Assembly: GCF_007751715.1 (NCBI RefSeq)
Contig: NZ_CP036292.1
Location: 2,294,001 to 2,358,000 of the forward strand
Source: Rosistilla oblonga
GTDB taxonomy: Bacteria; Planctomycetota; Planctomycetia; Pirellulales; Pirellulaceae
Direction: 5' to 3'
Length of the DNA stretch: 64,000 nucleotides
Program-made: the position numbers and the translations under genes
The notes under the pieces: model-generated
Told to the model about the DNA's origin: nothing
Database searches by the model: none
The model's input: only the letters and a program-made list of their open reading frames with translations
Part shown: piece by piece, positions 1-7,829 of the stretch
Numbering within the stretch: the stretch's first letter is position 1
Layout: every line of letters begins with the position of its first letter

Positions 1-305
1 CCAATGCCAGCAAGCTGACTATAGTCGATCGAGAATGCGGATTCTTCGATCGTTTGGGCAAGTCGTGTGTCACCCAATGCACTGTGGAGGGCGATTGCAT
101 GCGAGTTGCTTTGCATGAATAGCGGAACGGGGACTCTCGCTTGCAAGTCGCCATTGTGCGGAAACGTCGTCGGTACCAGCGGTTGAAAGAATGGATCGAG
201 TTCTGCCTCGAGCCGTACACGTTCTAAGCCGTATGGTGCCAGCAATCGATAGGCAAATTCGATGTCATGGGGGCCTTCAACAACTAGATAACCGTATGTT
301 CTCAC
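1..305 (-). CDS. Toprim-like protein, partial (C-terminus outside window)
   Basis: I translated the minus strand from a GTG at 303-305; the frame stays open to base 1, giving about 101 residues. The N-terminus reads RTYGYLVVEGPHDIEFAYRL. A beta strand followed by VVEGPHD is the usual first element of Toprim folds, as in DUF3226/DUF4276/OLD-type nucleases, where the Glu is catalytic. The gene starts only 3 bases after the stop of the upstream AAA ATPase, so the two are probably translationally coupled. The DxD part of a Toprim site would lie outside the window, so nuclease activity cannot be judged. The family is suggested by one motif plus context; a different small partner protein remains possible. 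Confidence 0.6.
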   Translation of the reverse strand, partial: MRTYGYLVVEGPHDIEFAYRLLAPYGLERVRLEAELDPFFQPLVPTTFPHNGDLQARVPVPLFMQSNSHAIALHSALGDTRLAQTIEESAFSIDYSQLAGI

Positions 306-308
306 CGC

Positions 309-1505
309 CTACCTCACATCGAGTCCGCGTTGATGACGCATTCGCCGCAACAGGTCACCATAAATTCGCTTCGCGTCCGTTCGGTCCCCGTCGTTGTCGA
401 GATGGAAGGTCACCAAATCGTCGAGATTGTCTCCGCTGGCGGCTAAAATACCGTCGATTGCTTCGAGACTGTGGGTGGTCGCGATGACTTGAACGTCGAA
501 CTGTTTTGCCGTCTTCATCAGCCAATCGAAAACCTTTACGAGCGAGCTGATGTGAATACCGGTCTCGATTTCATCGATCATTAACAGCCCTCCCACTAGC
601 TTTGGCAAGGTGCTCGAAAGCAGCACGGCCCGGCGTAGCGCATCGCCAAACACAGAAAGCGGTGCCGGTCCAAGACGCTTATGGTTTAAGTAGATCGCTG
701 CATCAAGGCCGCCGTAAGAAGCGATTTGAATATCGGTGATCTCAGGATCGAACTGGCGAATGAGGTCGAGCACATGCTCGCGTTTCTCCATCGCATCGCC
801 GTTGCCCTGGAATAGCTGGCTGGAATGTGAACGCAGCTGGAGTTGGTTGATCTGATACGAATAGGGCGTTAGCGTGCTTGACGGCAAATTCCCCTGTCGA
901 GGCCTCGATAGGATCGGCCCCATGCGATCATCGTCATCCCAAAACTGAAGCGTGATCGGATCTGTCGTGGAAACCGTAGGGAAACCAAAGGGCGACGGTT
1001 GGTCAGCTGCGTCGTTCATTTCAACAACGTGCTTGAGCTCAATACCTCGCCATGATTCGGCGAATGCGATCGATTCGGTCGCATCCTCTGGCAAACGCCG
1101 CATGTGCTTCAATTCGTTCAAGCTCGGGATGCCCTGAATATCGGAGACTTCAGCGACTAATTTTCGCAGCGGGTAGCGACCCTGCGAATTGATTTCGCAT
1201 CGACCTTTAAACATGAAGTCTTGATTTCTGAGCGCTCCACTTTGCGGAAAGCACCACCGCAACGATTGCCCGCGATTTTCGTCCAGACCGCCAAAATCTC
1301 GACGCCGAATCATCGCTAACCATTCTTGAGGACCAAACGGATTGCATGCGATCGACATCGCTTCCAGGACGCTTGTTTTCCCCGAATTGTTGTCACCAAC
1401 GAGAATGTTGACCGCACCGAGTCCTTCGAGCCGCAAGTCGCGCAGCCCACGAAAGCCGTCGATTGTGATCGTTTCAAAGGGGAGCGTATTCATGTCGACA
1501 TTCAT
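309..1505 (-). CDS. AAA family ATPase, OLD/RecF-like (AAA_15/AAA_21)
   Basis: This is a 398-residue SMC/RecF-class ATPase. It opens with a strand-turn typical of the class (ITIDGFRGLRDLRL). Walker A is GDNNSGKT at residues 37-44, Walker B is LLMIDEIETG from about 307 (D311, E312), and the H-loop is ATTHS (H345). The middle 250 residues are poorly conserved and carry no coiled coil I can identify. I chose the ATG at 1505; a TTG at 1553 and an ATG at 1493 are alternatives, and no start has a strong ribosome site. Its Toprim-like partner follows after 3 bases. Families built this way (OLD, Gabija, PARIS, AbiL) act in anti-phage defence, but others serve DNA repair. A defence role is inference. 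Confidence 0.8.
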   Translation of the reverse strand: MNVDMNTLPFETITIDGFRGLRDLRLEGLGAVNILVGDNNSGKTSVLEAMSIACNPFGPQEWLAMIRRRDFGGLDENRGQSLRWCFPQSGALRNQDFMFKGRCEINSQGRYPLRKLVAEVSDIQGIPSLNELKHMRRLPEDATESIAFAESWRGIELKHVVEMNDAADQPSPFGFPTVSTTDPITLQFWDDDDRMGPILSRPRQGNLPSSTLTPYSYQINQLQLRSHSSQLFQGNGDAMEKREHVLDLIRQFDPEITDIQIASYGGLDAAIYLNHKRLGPAPLSVFGDALRRAVLLSSTLPKLVGGLLMIDEIETGIHISSLVKVFDWLMKTAKQFDVQVIATTHSLEAIDGILAASGDNLDDLVTFHLDNDGDRTDAKRIYGDLLRRMRHQRGLDVR

Positions 1506-1755
1506 ATTCGTTTTTCGCGGTTTCCAGCGCCCGGCTTGTATCTTCCCCTGCAATTCGTCCCTCTGCGGCGGATTTCAGCAATTGCCTTCAGGGTCGGTTG
1601 GGAACCGACTCAGAGAAGTCAGCGTTAACAACGCCAGACGCATCGCCTCTACGCTTTGATTCTATTCGGAATTGGTTAGGCAGTGCTATGCAGTCTGCCG
1701 CGTTTCGCTTCATCAACTTTTCCACCGGCTTGCGACTGCAGGACACGGCGGGCGA

Positions 1756-2253
1756 TTACGACGATCGGCGGCGTGGCAGCCGCGATACCTTGGCGATCGT
1801 TGGCGGCGAGGGGCAATCGGCCAGCCACTGCAGCACCCGCGGTTCGATCTCGGCGATCGGGACCGAGGTCCCTTGCCAGCGGTGCGTCTTGTTCTGCATC
1901 GCGGCTTGCAGCGGGCGGATCCGGTCTTCCCAGCGCTGCAACATCTGCTGCGTCTGCTCGGAATTCAACGGGTGTTTGGTCAGTTGCAAGCGGCCACCCG
2001 AAGCGGTTTGTTCGAGTCGCAGGATCTGACCGCCAGCGACTGCGTACCGCGTGCCGTCACAAAAAATGCGGCGCAATTGGAAGTTAGGATCGAACTGGAA
2101 GACAGGATCCGCGGCAAAGAACCAGCTGGGCGAACCATCGTCGCGAAAACCGACGACAACTTCGTTCCCGTCGGGCATCTGGATCACACCGCGGACCGGC
2201 AGCCCGGTCGCTTCGGCGAGTAGGTCTTCGCGGTCGTGAGTATCTCGAGCCAT
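1756..2253 (-). CDS. Conserved hypothetical protein, 165 aa
   Basis: I do not recognise a family with a known function. The protein is soluble, with no signal peptide or membrane segment. It has an acidic start, a beta-rich middle containing GSPSWFFAADPVFQFD, and an Arg-rich tail (LPRRRSS). Competing frames cover the same bases on both strands. This one is preferred because its composition is protein-like, with ordered hydrophobic strands, while the others are Arg/Ser/Pro-rich. It stands alone: about 250 bases from the ATPase gene on one side and divergent from the lipoprotein gene on the other. Confidence 0.55.
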   Translation of the reverse strand: MARDTHDREDLLAEATGLPVRGVIQMPDGNEVVVGFRDDGSPSWFFAADPVFQFDPNFQLRRIFCDGTRYAVAGGQILRLEQTASGGRLQLTKHPLNSEQTQQMLQRWEDRIRPLQAAMQNKTHRWQGTSVPIAEIEPRVLQWLADCPSPPTIAKVSRLPRRRSS

Positions 2254-2565
2254 CAGCGTGTTCCCGATTGGAGGTTCGCGGGCGGTGGATCTGCTCGCGT
2301 CGGTTCATTTTACGCTGCCGCGGATCGGCAGCGGGATAGGGCTTTGCGGAGTCGTCCGGTGGATCGTCGGCTGACGAATCGACTGAGGCAAGGCGGGGGG
2401 AGTTTGAGGATTATTCGGATTTTGCGGATTTGATCAAGTTTTCCGATTCCGAGTGACGATAACGAATCCTGAGTCAAGATATGTTGGCATTGAGGGCACG
2501 CGATCGGTGTGCTGATGCGATGCTGGCGCGAGAATAGCCTTCACACCAAAATAGGAATCGAAACG
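2254..2565. other. Divergent intergenic region
   Basis: This spacer lies between the minus-strand hypothetical gene and the plus-strand Cys-rich lipoprotein gene, so it should hold promoters for both. A run rich in GGATT/CGGATTT steps lies at about 2400-2435. I see no clear -35/-10 pair, no operator palindrome and no small gene. Confidence 0.4.
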
Positions 2566-3429
2566 ATGCGATTCTTGATCGCTAGCATGATGCTAGTTTC
2601 ACTGATTGTTCTGTCGACGGGCTGCGTTTGCGGCCCCGGCGGATATCCCCTCTGCGATTCAGGTCCTGGATACGCAAGCGGCTGCGACAGCTGTGGCCCC
2701 GGCGGTTGCGAACCGTCGTGCGGTTTCGACGGCGGCTACATGGAACCCGCTTGCGGGATCGATGGTGGTTGCGGTGAACCGAGTTGTGGTTGCGGCCCGG
2801 CCGCGTGCAATTCCTGTTGCATCAACCCATGTGCTTTCGTCTGCGGTTTCCTTCGCGATATCGGTTCGTGCATCTTTGGAGGCGGCGGTTGCCAATCGGG
2901 TTGCGGCTCGCTGTATATCGACGAATGGGCCAGTTGCCCGCCCGCTTGCAACGACCCCTGCAACAACCATGGCCAATACGTCGGTGGCGGCGGATGTGGT
3001 TGTGGTGGTGGATGCGACGGCGGCGGTGGCGTTGCCCCGGTCCACGGTCGCGGTTTAGCATCGATCTGGGGATTTAAGTACATGGGCGGCAGCAGTTGCG
3101 GCGGTGGCGGATGCGGCGATGGGTGCGGATGCACCGCCGGATCGTGCGGCAGCTATGCTTCAGGCGGCAGCTGCGGTTCGGGTGGTTGCGGATGCCAAAG
3201 CCAAAGCTACAACGTCGGCTACTCCCACGGTGGCTACTCTCACGGAGAGATCATTCGCGAACAGGGTCCTAGCCTGCAGCCGCAGATCATGGAACACCAA
3301 ACCGTGCCGCACGCTGTCGAGCAGCCTGCCGACACGTTGCCTCAACCGAAGGTCTCGCAGACCAGCAGTCAAAACAAGTCAGCTCGCTTGGTCCGTCCCT
3401 CGCAGCCCACGAGCTACATTCGGCGTTAA
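2566..3429 (+). CDS. Cys/Gly-rich lipoprotein
   Basis: This is a predicted lipoprotein of 287 residues. The signal sequence MRFLIASMMLVSLIVLSTGC ends in a lipobox with Cys20 as the lipidation site. Residues 20 to about 190 are extraordinarily rich in Cys and Gly, with about 33 cysteines, many in CGCG, GGGC, CxxC or SCG settings. The last 80 residues are ordinary, Gln/Pro/Ser-rich and basic at the end. I chose the ATG at 2566, which sits directly before a typical signal peptide and after an AGGAA-like site, over an upstream in-frame start at 2509. The rich Cys content could support disulfide cross-linking in the envelope or metal binding; neither is shown. A rho-independent terminator follows at 3519-3564, so the gene is probably monocistronic. 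Confidence 0.8.
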   Translation: MRFLIASMMLVSLIVLSTGCVCGPGGYPLCDSGPGYASGCDSCGPGGCEPSCGFDGGYMEPACGIDGGCGEPSCGCGPAACNSCCINPCAFVCGFLRDIGSCIFGGGGCQSGCGSLYIDEWASCPPACNDPCNNHGQYVGGGGCGCGGGCDGGGGVAPVHGRGLASIWGFKYMGGSSCGGGGCGDGCGCTAGSCGSYASGGSCGSGGCGCQSQSYNVGYSHGGYSHGEIIREQGPSLQPQIMEHQTVPHAVEQPADTLPQPKVSQTSSQNKSARLVRPSQPTSYIRR

Positions 3430-3518
3430 GATTTGCTGAAAAAACGGAGCTAGTGCGGTGTGTGGTTTGGCACGTCGCACGATCTCCGGTAACAAACTTT
3501 GTGTGAAGGCAAAGATCG

Positions 3519-3564
3519 CCCGGTCGCTGGCTATCGGAAACGATTGCCGCGACCGGGTTTTTTT
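3519..3564 (+). terminator. Rho-independent terminator after the lipoprotein gene
   Basis: The stem CCCGGTCGC (3519-3527) pairs perfectly with GCGACCGGG (3549-3557) and is followed by seven T at 3558-3564. It also argues against starting the next gene upstream of 3587, because that would place a terminator inside the reading frame. Confidence 0.88.
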
Positions 3565-3586
3565 GATTCAAAGGGACGGTGACCCG

Positions 3587-4414
3587 ATGGTAGTGCACCC
3601 CGCAATTCAACCGACGTTATGCGTGATCGGTTTTCCGGTCGCCGGCAACGCGATGCAATTCGCATTGGAAAGAGTGTTGGTCGAAGCGGGCCTGGATTGG
3701 AAATTTGTTTCGTTTAACGTTTCCCCTGATTCCTTCGACGAAGCGGTCCGGGGCGTCAAAGCGTTGGGACTGGCGGGGCTGGCGATCGCTTCTCCGTTTG
3801 AAACCCAGCTGTCGGCCCACGTGGAGCGTTTCACCACGGGGTGCGATGGCGATGGCTGGATCGATTTTTTGCAACCGGTTCAAGGCGTTTGGGTCGGCAG
3901 CAATCAACTGGCACGAGCCGTGATGCAGCTGGCGCGGCAAGCGGTTCCCGAACCGAGCCAGATCTATATTTTGGGCGATGGTCCGCAGGCTCGCGGAATC
4001 GCCGCCTATTTCTCCGCTCACTCGCTCTCCTGCCAGTATTCAACCGCCGGGCTGCAGGAACCGGCTGTTGCCGTGGCCGAGGGGGCCGGAGCGTTTGGCG
4101 AATCGATATCGGATGTCGATCCGCTGTCGATGGAGAACATCGATCCAAGCGTGATCGTGATCCGCGCCGATGCCGAGGACGGTAAGCCCTGCTCGCTCGA
4201 TTCGGCGGAGATCGAAGGCTGCCAAACCGCGGGCTGCTGTGTCGAATTGGCGCTCGATCCCGCGACGCAGTTGCCGATCGCCGAACATGTGGTTGCCGTT
4301 TCGGCTGTCGATGTTCTGGTCCAGCGTTTTGCGAACGGGTTCCAGGACTGGACCGGCCTGTCGGCTGAGAAGTCGACGCTTCGCGAAGCGGTCGAAGAAT
4401 ATTACGAGCTATAG
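3587..4414 (+). CDS. Shikimate dehydrogenase-like protein, probably non-catalytic
   Basis: The 275-residue protein follows the two-domain layout of shikimate 5-dehydrogenase (AroE). Residues 12-19 (CVIGFPVA) match the start of the substrate domain, and residues 126-137 (IYILGDGPQARG) match the glycine-rich turn of the NADP domain. The diagnostic catalytic positions are lost. The SxSP substrate motif that should follow GFPVxH is replaced by GNAMQ, and the catalytic Lys of the NVTxPxK motif is Glu in IASPFE (67-72). The ATG at 3587 has AAGGGACGG before it and lies just past a terminator. I infer a pseudoenzyme or an enzyme with changed chemistry. The patatin gene starts 165 bases downstream on the same strand. 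Confidence 0.65.
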   Translation: MVVHPAIQPTLCVIGFPVAGNAMQFALERVLVEAGLDWKFVSFNVSPDSFDEAVRGVKALGLAGLAIASPFETQLSAHVERFTTGCDGDGWIDFLQPVQGVWVGSNQLARAVMQLARQAVPEPSQIYILGDGPQARGIAAYFSAHSLSCQYSTAGLQEPAVAVAEGAGAFGESISDVDPLSMENIDPSVIVIRADAEDGKPCSLDSAEIEGCQTAGCCVELALDPATQLPIAEHVVAVSAVDVLVQRFANGFQDWTGLSAEKSTLREAVEEYYEL

Positions 4415-4579
4415 CTGGCGGCGGTTTTGTCGCTTCCAAGCCTCTTCCAACAGCCGATTGATCTGGACCGTTGGATCGATCCGTAGCTAGGATCATTGCC
4501 AGGAAGAACGCCCGATTTGGTCCGATGGATCTTCCCGTCCTTTGGTCCCCCGTTTCACCCAAGTCACCTTAAGACCTCA

Positions 4580-5707
4580 ATGAAGATCGCACTTGCATTT
4601 TCCGGTGGCGGCGTTCGTGCGACTGTCTTTCACTTGGGAGTGCTCGCCCGCTTGGCTCGCCAGGATCTGTTGAGCAGCGTGAAGATCGTTTCCAGCGTTT
4701 CGGGAGGCAGTTTGGCTGCCGGGCTGGTCTTTGCTACCGCCGGTAACCGTTGGCCCAGTAGCGAACAATATCTGCACGATGTCGTGCCGCGATGTCTGTC
4801 GCTGCTGACGACTCGGAATTTGCAACGCACGTTTGTCATGAAGTCGCTGATGCAGCCGTGGCGATTGATGTCGGGCCGGGCGTCGGTCTTGGGGGACGTT
4901 TTGGAGAGCACTTGGGGACTGAAAGGTTCGCTTGCGGATCTGCCGATCGCGCCCCGTTGGCTGATCAACGCTACCTGTTATCAGACCGGTAAGAACTGGC
5001 GATTTCAACGCGATCTGATGGGCGACTACCAGACAAAATATGTTCCCGATCCCGACTTCCGTTTGTCGCACGCACTCGCCGCGTCGGCTGCGGTCCCCGG
5101 TTTGATCGGGCCGCTGTTGGTTCGATCGAAGAAGTACAAGTGGTCGGAATTTTCAGACGACGATTGGCAGCCGATCGCACCAAAATACAAACATCTGCAC
5201 CTCTGGGACGGCGGCGTCTACGACAACTTGGGTGTCGAACCGCTGTTCAAACCCGGCGAGGGGCTCCGCGAAGGGACCGATTATTTGATCGTCTGCGATG
5301 CTTCGCGACCCTTGGCCAGCGAGACCCGCCAGTCGCGGTGGCGACCCGGGTTTTTGCAGGCTTCGTTGCGGTTAGTCGACGTTGCGACCGACCAGGTTCG
5401 CAGCCTGAGGGCGCGGATGTTGATGGAGCATTTCAAACAGAATCCAGGAACCGGCGCCTACTTGCGACTCGGGCTGGCGACCAAAAGTGTCTACGCTCGC
5501 AGTCCAACGCCAGGCAAACCAGCGCTATCGGACGACGAAGTCCAACGCGTCGCTCAGATCGAAACCACGCTCCGGCAGCTCTCGCACAACGAGTTCAGTC
5601 TGTTGTTCCGCCACGGATTTGAAGTTGCCGACGCGATGTTGTCGACTTATGGACAAGAATCGCTGCGCCACGTTCCACGCAATCGCGTACTGTTCAAAGC
5701 TGCCTGA
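4580..5707 (+). CDS. Patatin-like phospholipase
   Basis: This is a predicted serine acylhydrolase of 375 residues. The oxyanion loop is GGGVRA at residues 9-14. The nucleophile elbow is SVSGGS with Ser41; the first Gly of the classical GxSxG is Ser, which is common in this subgroup. The second member of the Ser-Asp dyad lies in LWDGGVYDNLG near residue 211. There is no signal peptide, so it is likely cytosolic or peripherally bound to the inner membrane. The ATG at 4580 gives the canonical patatin N-terminus; the frame extends upstream to 4496 without similarity. Substrates may be phospholipids or other acyl esters. It follows the shikimate-dehydrogenase-like gene on the same strand, but the gap makes an operon uncertain. 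Confidence 0.88.
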   Translation: MKIALAFSGGGVRATVFHLGVLARLARQDLLSSVKIVSSVSGGSLAAGLVFATAGNRWPSSEQYLHDVVPRCLSLLTTRNLQRTFVMKSLMQPWRLMSGRASVLGDVLESTWGLKGSLADLPIAPRWLINATCYQTGKNWRFQRDLMGDYQTKYVPDPDFRLSHALAASAAVPGLIGPLLVRSKKYKWSEFSDDDWQPIAPKYKHLHLWDGGVYDNLGVEPLFKPGEGLREGTDYLIVCDASRPLASETRQSRWRPGFLQASLRLVDVATDQVRSLRARMLMEHFKQNPGTGAYLRLGLATKSVYARSPTPGKPALSDDEVQRVAQIETTLRQLSHNEFSLLFRHGFEVADAMLSTYGQESLRHVPRNRVLFKAA

Positions 5708-5850
5708 TGCGGCGACGAAGACTTCATCTAGAAGTACGCCGAAGATCGATACAGATCCACGGGCCGGGACGGTTGATGTTCCTCATGTGAAAACTCGCAA
5801 GCCCAGGTCCGGTGCATGCGATGGTGATCCGAGCGTCTGGATTTACGCCG

Positions 5851-6306
5851 CTAGTCAACAATTAGTTCGTCGCGCACCATTCGACATACCGTGTAGGAAA
5901 CGTTTTTAGTTCTTTCTTCGGGAACCATCTTACAGACGGTGTGAGCAATGTGTCTTTCTTTGATTTCTGGCACCATCTTGCAGACAACGTAGTCGATTGA
6001 TTCCCCTGTCACATCGTCCAGCTTCGTTCGAGTTTCGCGAACGACGTTCATCTGAGTGTAACGACGCGTCGTAGTACGCTGTTCGTAAACCGGTTGCATG
6101 ACGGTGTAGGTAACCGTTTTTTCCTGACGTTCGTACACGGGGCGCATGATCCAACGAGTTGAAGTCATTGCGGATGAATCAGGCGTGTCGGACAGCGATA
6201 TAGACTTGGAGCGGGATTCGTCAGGTACGTCTCCATTTCCCGAAATGCAGAAAAACAAAGCGATTAACGCTAGGACGACGACAGAGTACGTTTTGCGAAT
6301 TTTCAC
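5851..6306 (-). CDS. YTV-repeat secreted protein
   Basis: The 151-residue protein has an N-terminal signal sequence (MKIRKTYSVVVLALIALFF) and about six degenerate repeats of roughly 16-20 residues from residue 50 to the end. Repeat starts include YTVMQPVYEQ, YTQMNVVRET, YVVCKMVPEI, HTVCKMVPEE and YTVCRMVRDE. This matches the YTV domain described as characteristic of planctomycetes (Tyr/Thr/Val-rich repeats of extracytoplasmic proteins). Each of the last three repeats has one Cys in a VCKMV/VCRMV core. The function of the domain is unknown; a structural cell-surface role is plausible. GGAG lies upstream of the ATG at 6306. Confidence 0.85.
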   Translation of the reverse strand: MKIRKTYSVVVLALIALFFCISGNGDVPDESRSKSISLSDTPDSSAMTSTRWIMRPVYERQEKTVTYTVMQPVYEQRTTTRRYTQMNVVRETRTKLDDVTGESIDYVVCKMVPEIKERHIAHTVCKMVPEERTKNVSYTVCRMVRDELIVD

Positions 6307-6454
6307 TGACTGCTCCGTGCGTTAAGAATCGCGGCCCACCAGTTTATCGGCAACCCAGTGACGCTTGGTGAATAGCCATTCGGGTATATGCGGCGGTTCT
6401 TGGTAGCACATCCGTCGGATAGCTAGTATTTCAGCAGCTAGCACTGAGATTTTT

Positions 6455-6525
6455 TGTGTAACTGCGTGGGCATCGCCCCGCGCTTTTAATGACCGCGCCG
6501 CCCGGATGGGCTCGCGGCTTAACCG
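6455..6525. repeat. Dispersed intergenic repeat, copy 1
   Basis: A segment of about 70 bp with GCGTGGGCATCGCCCC near 6465-6480 and GATGGGCTCGCGG near 6505-6517. It recurs in the same orientation and spacing at 31014-31085. The first half can fold, since GCGTGGGC and GCCCCGCGC are nearly complementary. It sits between the YTV gene and the oxidase subunit gene. Confidence 0.7.
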
Positions 6526-6545
6526 AACAATCCAATGTGACGTGC

Positions 6546-7133
6546 TTACGTCGCAAATCCGCCGCTGGTGTACCAGAACGCAAACAGCATCACGATCCAA
6601 ACCAGATCCAGGAAGTGCCAATACTGGGCGGTGAAAGAGATGCCCCACATCCGTTCATGATCGTATTGGCCGCGGGCCAAACGGATCGTCACGATCACGA
6701 GAGCTGCCACGCCACCGATCACGTGCAGAGCATGTAGCAGTGCGAGGACCAGCATCATTCCGGCAAGGCCGGCTTCCAGTCCCGCGGTGGCATAGCCGCC
6801 AGCGACGTGCCACATCGCCACGCCCTGGACTACCAAGAATATGATCGAACCGATCAGGGCCGCGACCAGCAGAGCCAGCGATTGGCGGCAGTGTTCGTGA
6901 CGCACGCAGTGGACGGCCCAGTGCAGCAGGCCGCTGACAAAGACCAAGCACAACGTGCTCCAGGCGAACGACAGCGGCAGCTTCTCCGACTGGATAAACG
7001 TCGCCTCGCGCCAGCTGGCGTACAGGACAAACGATATGATCCCCGTGATGAAGAAGACCAGCAGGGAAGCCAGGAACAGTAGGCCGCCTTGCTGGGCACG
7101 TTTGTCTGCGGGCAACGCAGTCGAAGCAACCAT
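6546..7133 (-). CDS. Haem-copper oxidase subunit III
   Basis: A 195-residue integral membrane protein with about five hydrophobic segments, the size of the short bacterial subunit III (CyoC/CtaE class). The C-terminal part carries family-typical residues: ALLHALHVIGG with paired His, and YWHFLDLVWI, which matches the conserved YWHFVDVVW motif. Subunit III stabilises the catalytic subunit I and binds lipid rather than haem. Genes for subunits I and II and for assembly factors are not nearby, so this copy is an orphan in the window. The adjacent minus-strand clpP pair lies upstream and looks unrelated. Confidence 0.9.
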   Translation of the reverse strand: MVASTALPADKRAQQGGLLFLASLLVFFITGIISFVLYASWREATFIQSEKLPLSFAWSTLCLVFVSGLLHWAVHCVRHEHCRQSLALLVAALIGSIIFLVVQGVAMWHVAGGYATAGLEAGLAGMMLVLALLHALHVIGGVAALVIVTIRLARGQYDHERMWGISFTAQYWHFLDLVWIVMLFAFWYTSGGFAT

Positions 7134-7167
7134 GGAAATCGCTGGTTAAATGTAAGCCGCTGGCGGA

Positions 7168-7770
7168 TTAAGTCTTGTCGGCAACCGAAGCGACAACCTT
7201 GTCGATCAAGCCGTATTCGACACCTTCATCGGCCGACATAAAGCGGTCGCGGTCGGTATCTTTTTCGATCTCTTCCATCGACTTGCCACAGTGATGGATC
7301 AGGATCTCGTTCAGCTTCCGCTTGATGCGGCGGAACTCTTCGGCGTGAATGCGGATCTCTTCGGCGGTTCCCTGCATGCCAGCCAGCGGTTGGTGGATCA
7401 TGATCCGCGCGTTGGGCAGCGCGTAACGCTTCCCCTTCGCACCGGCGGTCAACAGCACAGCACCCATCGAAGCGGCTTGGCCGATGCAATAGGTTGCCAC
7501 GTCGCAGGAAACGAACTGCATCGTGTCGTAGATCGCCAGTCCGGCGCTAACGCTACCGCCGGGCGAATTGATGTACAGATGGATGTCCGCCTTGGGGTCG
7601 TCCGACTGCAAGAACAGCATCTGGGCGACCAGCGAATTGGCGACATCGTCGTTGACTTGCGAGCCGAGGAAAATGATCCTGTCTTTCAGCAAGCGACTGT
7701 AGATATCGTACACTCGCTCTTCGCGACCGCTCTTTTCGACGACGTAGGGGATCAATGGCATCGTTGGCAA
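7168..7770 (-). CDS. clpP: ATP-dependent Clp protease proteolytic subunit (paralogue 1)
   Basis: A 200-residue ClpP with the family's usual length. The Ser of the catalytic triad is in GQAASMGA, the His in MIHQPLAG and the Asp in [25 protein letters not shown] is the canonical oxyanion and head-to-head region. It forms the tetradecameric proteolytic chamber fed by ClpA/ClpX-type unfoldases. The gene lies 59 bases downstream of a second clpP on the same strand, so both are likely co-transcribed. No clpX or tig is adjacent. The N-terminus ([20 protein letters not shown]) resembles the usual processed propeptide region. Confidence 0.96.
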   Translation of the reverse strand: MPTMPLIPYVVEKSGREERVYDIYSRLLKDRIIFLGSQVNDDVANSLVAQMLFLQSDDPKADIHLYINSPGGSVSAGLAIYDTMQFVSCDVATYCIGQAASMGAVLLTAGAKGKRYALPNARIMIHQPLAGMQGTAEEIRIHAEEFRRIKRKLNEILIHHCGKSMEEIEKDTDRDRFMSADEGVEYGLIDKVVASVADKT

Positions 7771-7829
7771 CCTGTGGAATCGGGGATAAATGCGTGTTGA
7801 ATGGAAGTAGACTCAGCAGACCGCGACGG

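Noticed and set aside
1672-2223. Plus-strand open frames opposite the 165-residue hypothetical
   Set aside because: They are Arg/Ser-rich, overlapping in all three frames and without a ribosome site. The minus-strand frame is more protein-like, though it is itself only moderately supported.
3458-3586. Upstream start for the shikimate-dehydrogenase-like gene
   Set aside because: The extension contains the rho-independent terminator at 3519-3564 and has no similarity to the family.
6322-6648. Minus-strand 108-residue frame overlapping the oxidase subunit gene
   Set aside because: It overlaps the oxidase gene in another frame and covers the dispersed repeat; no motif supports it.
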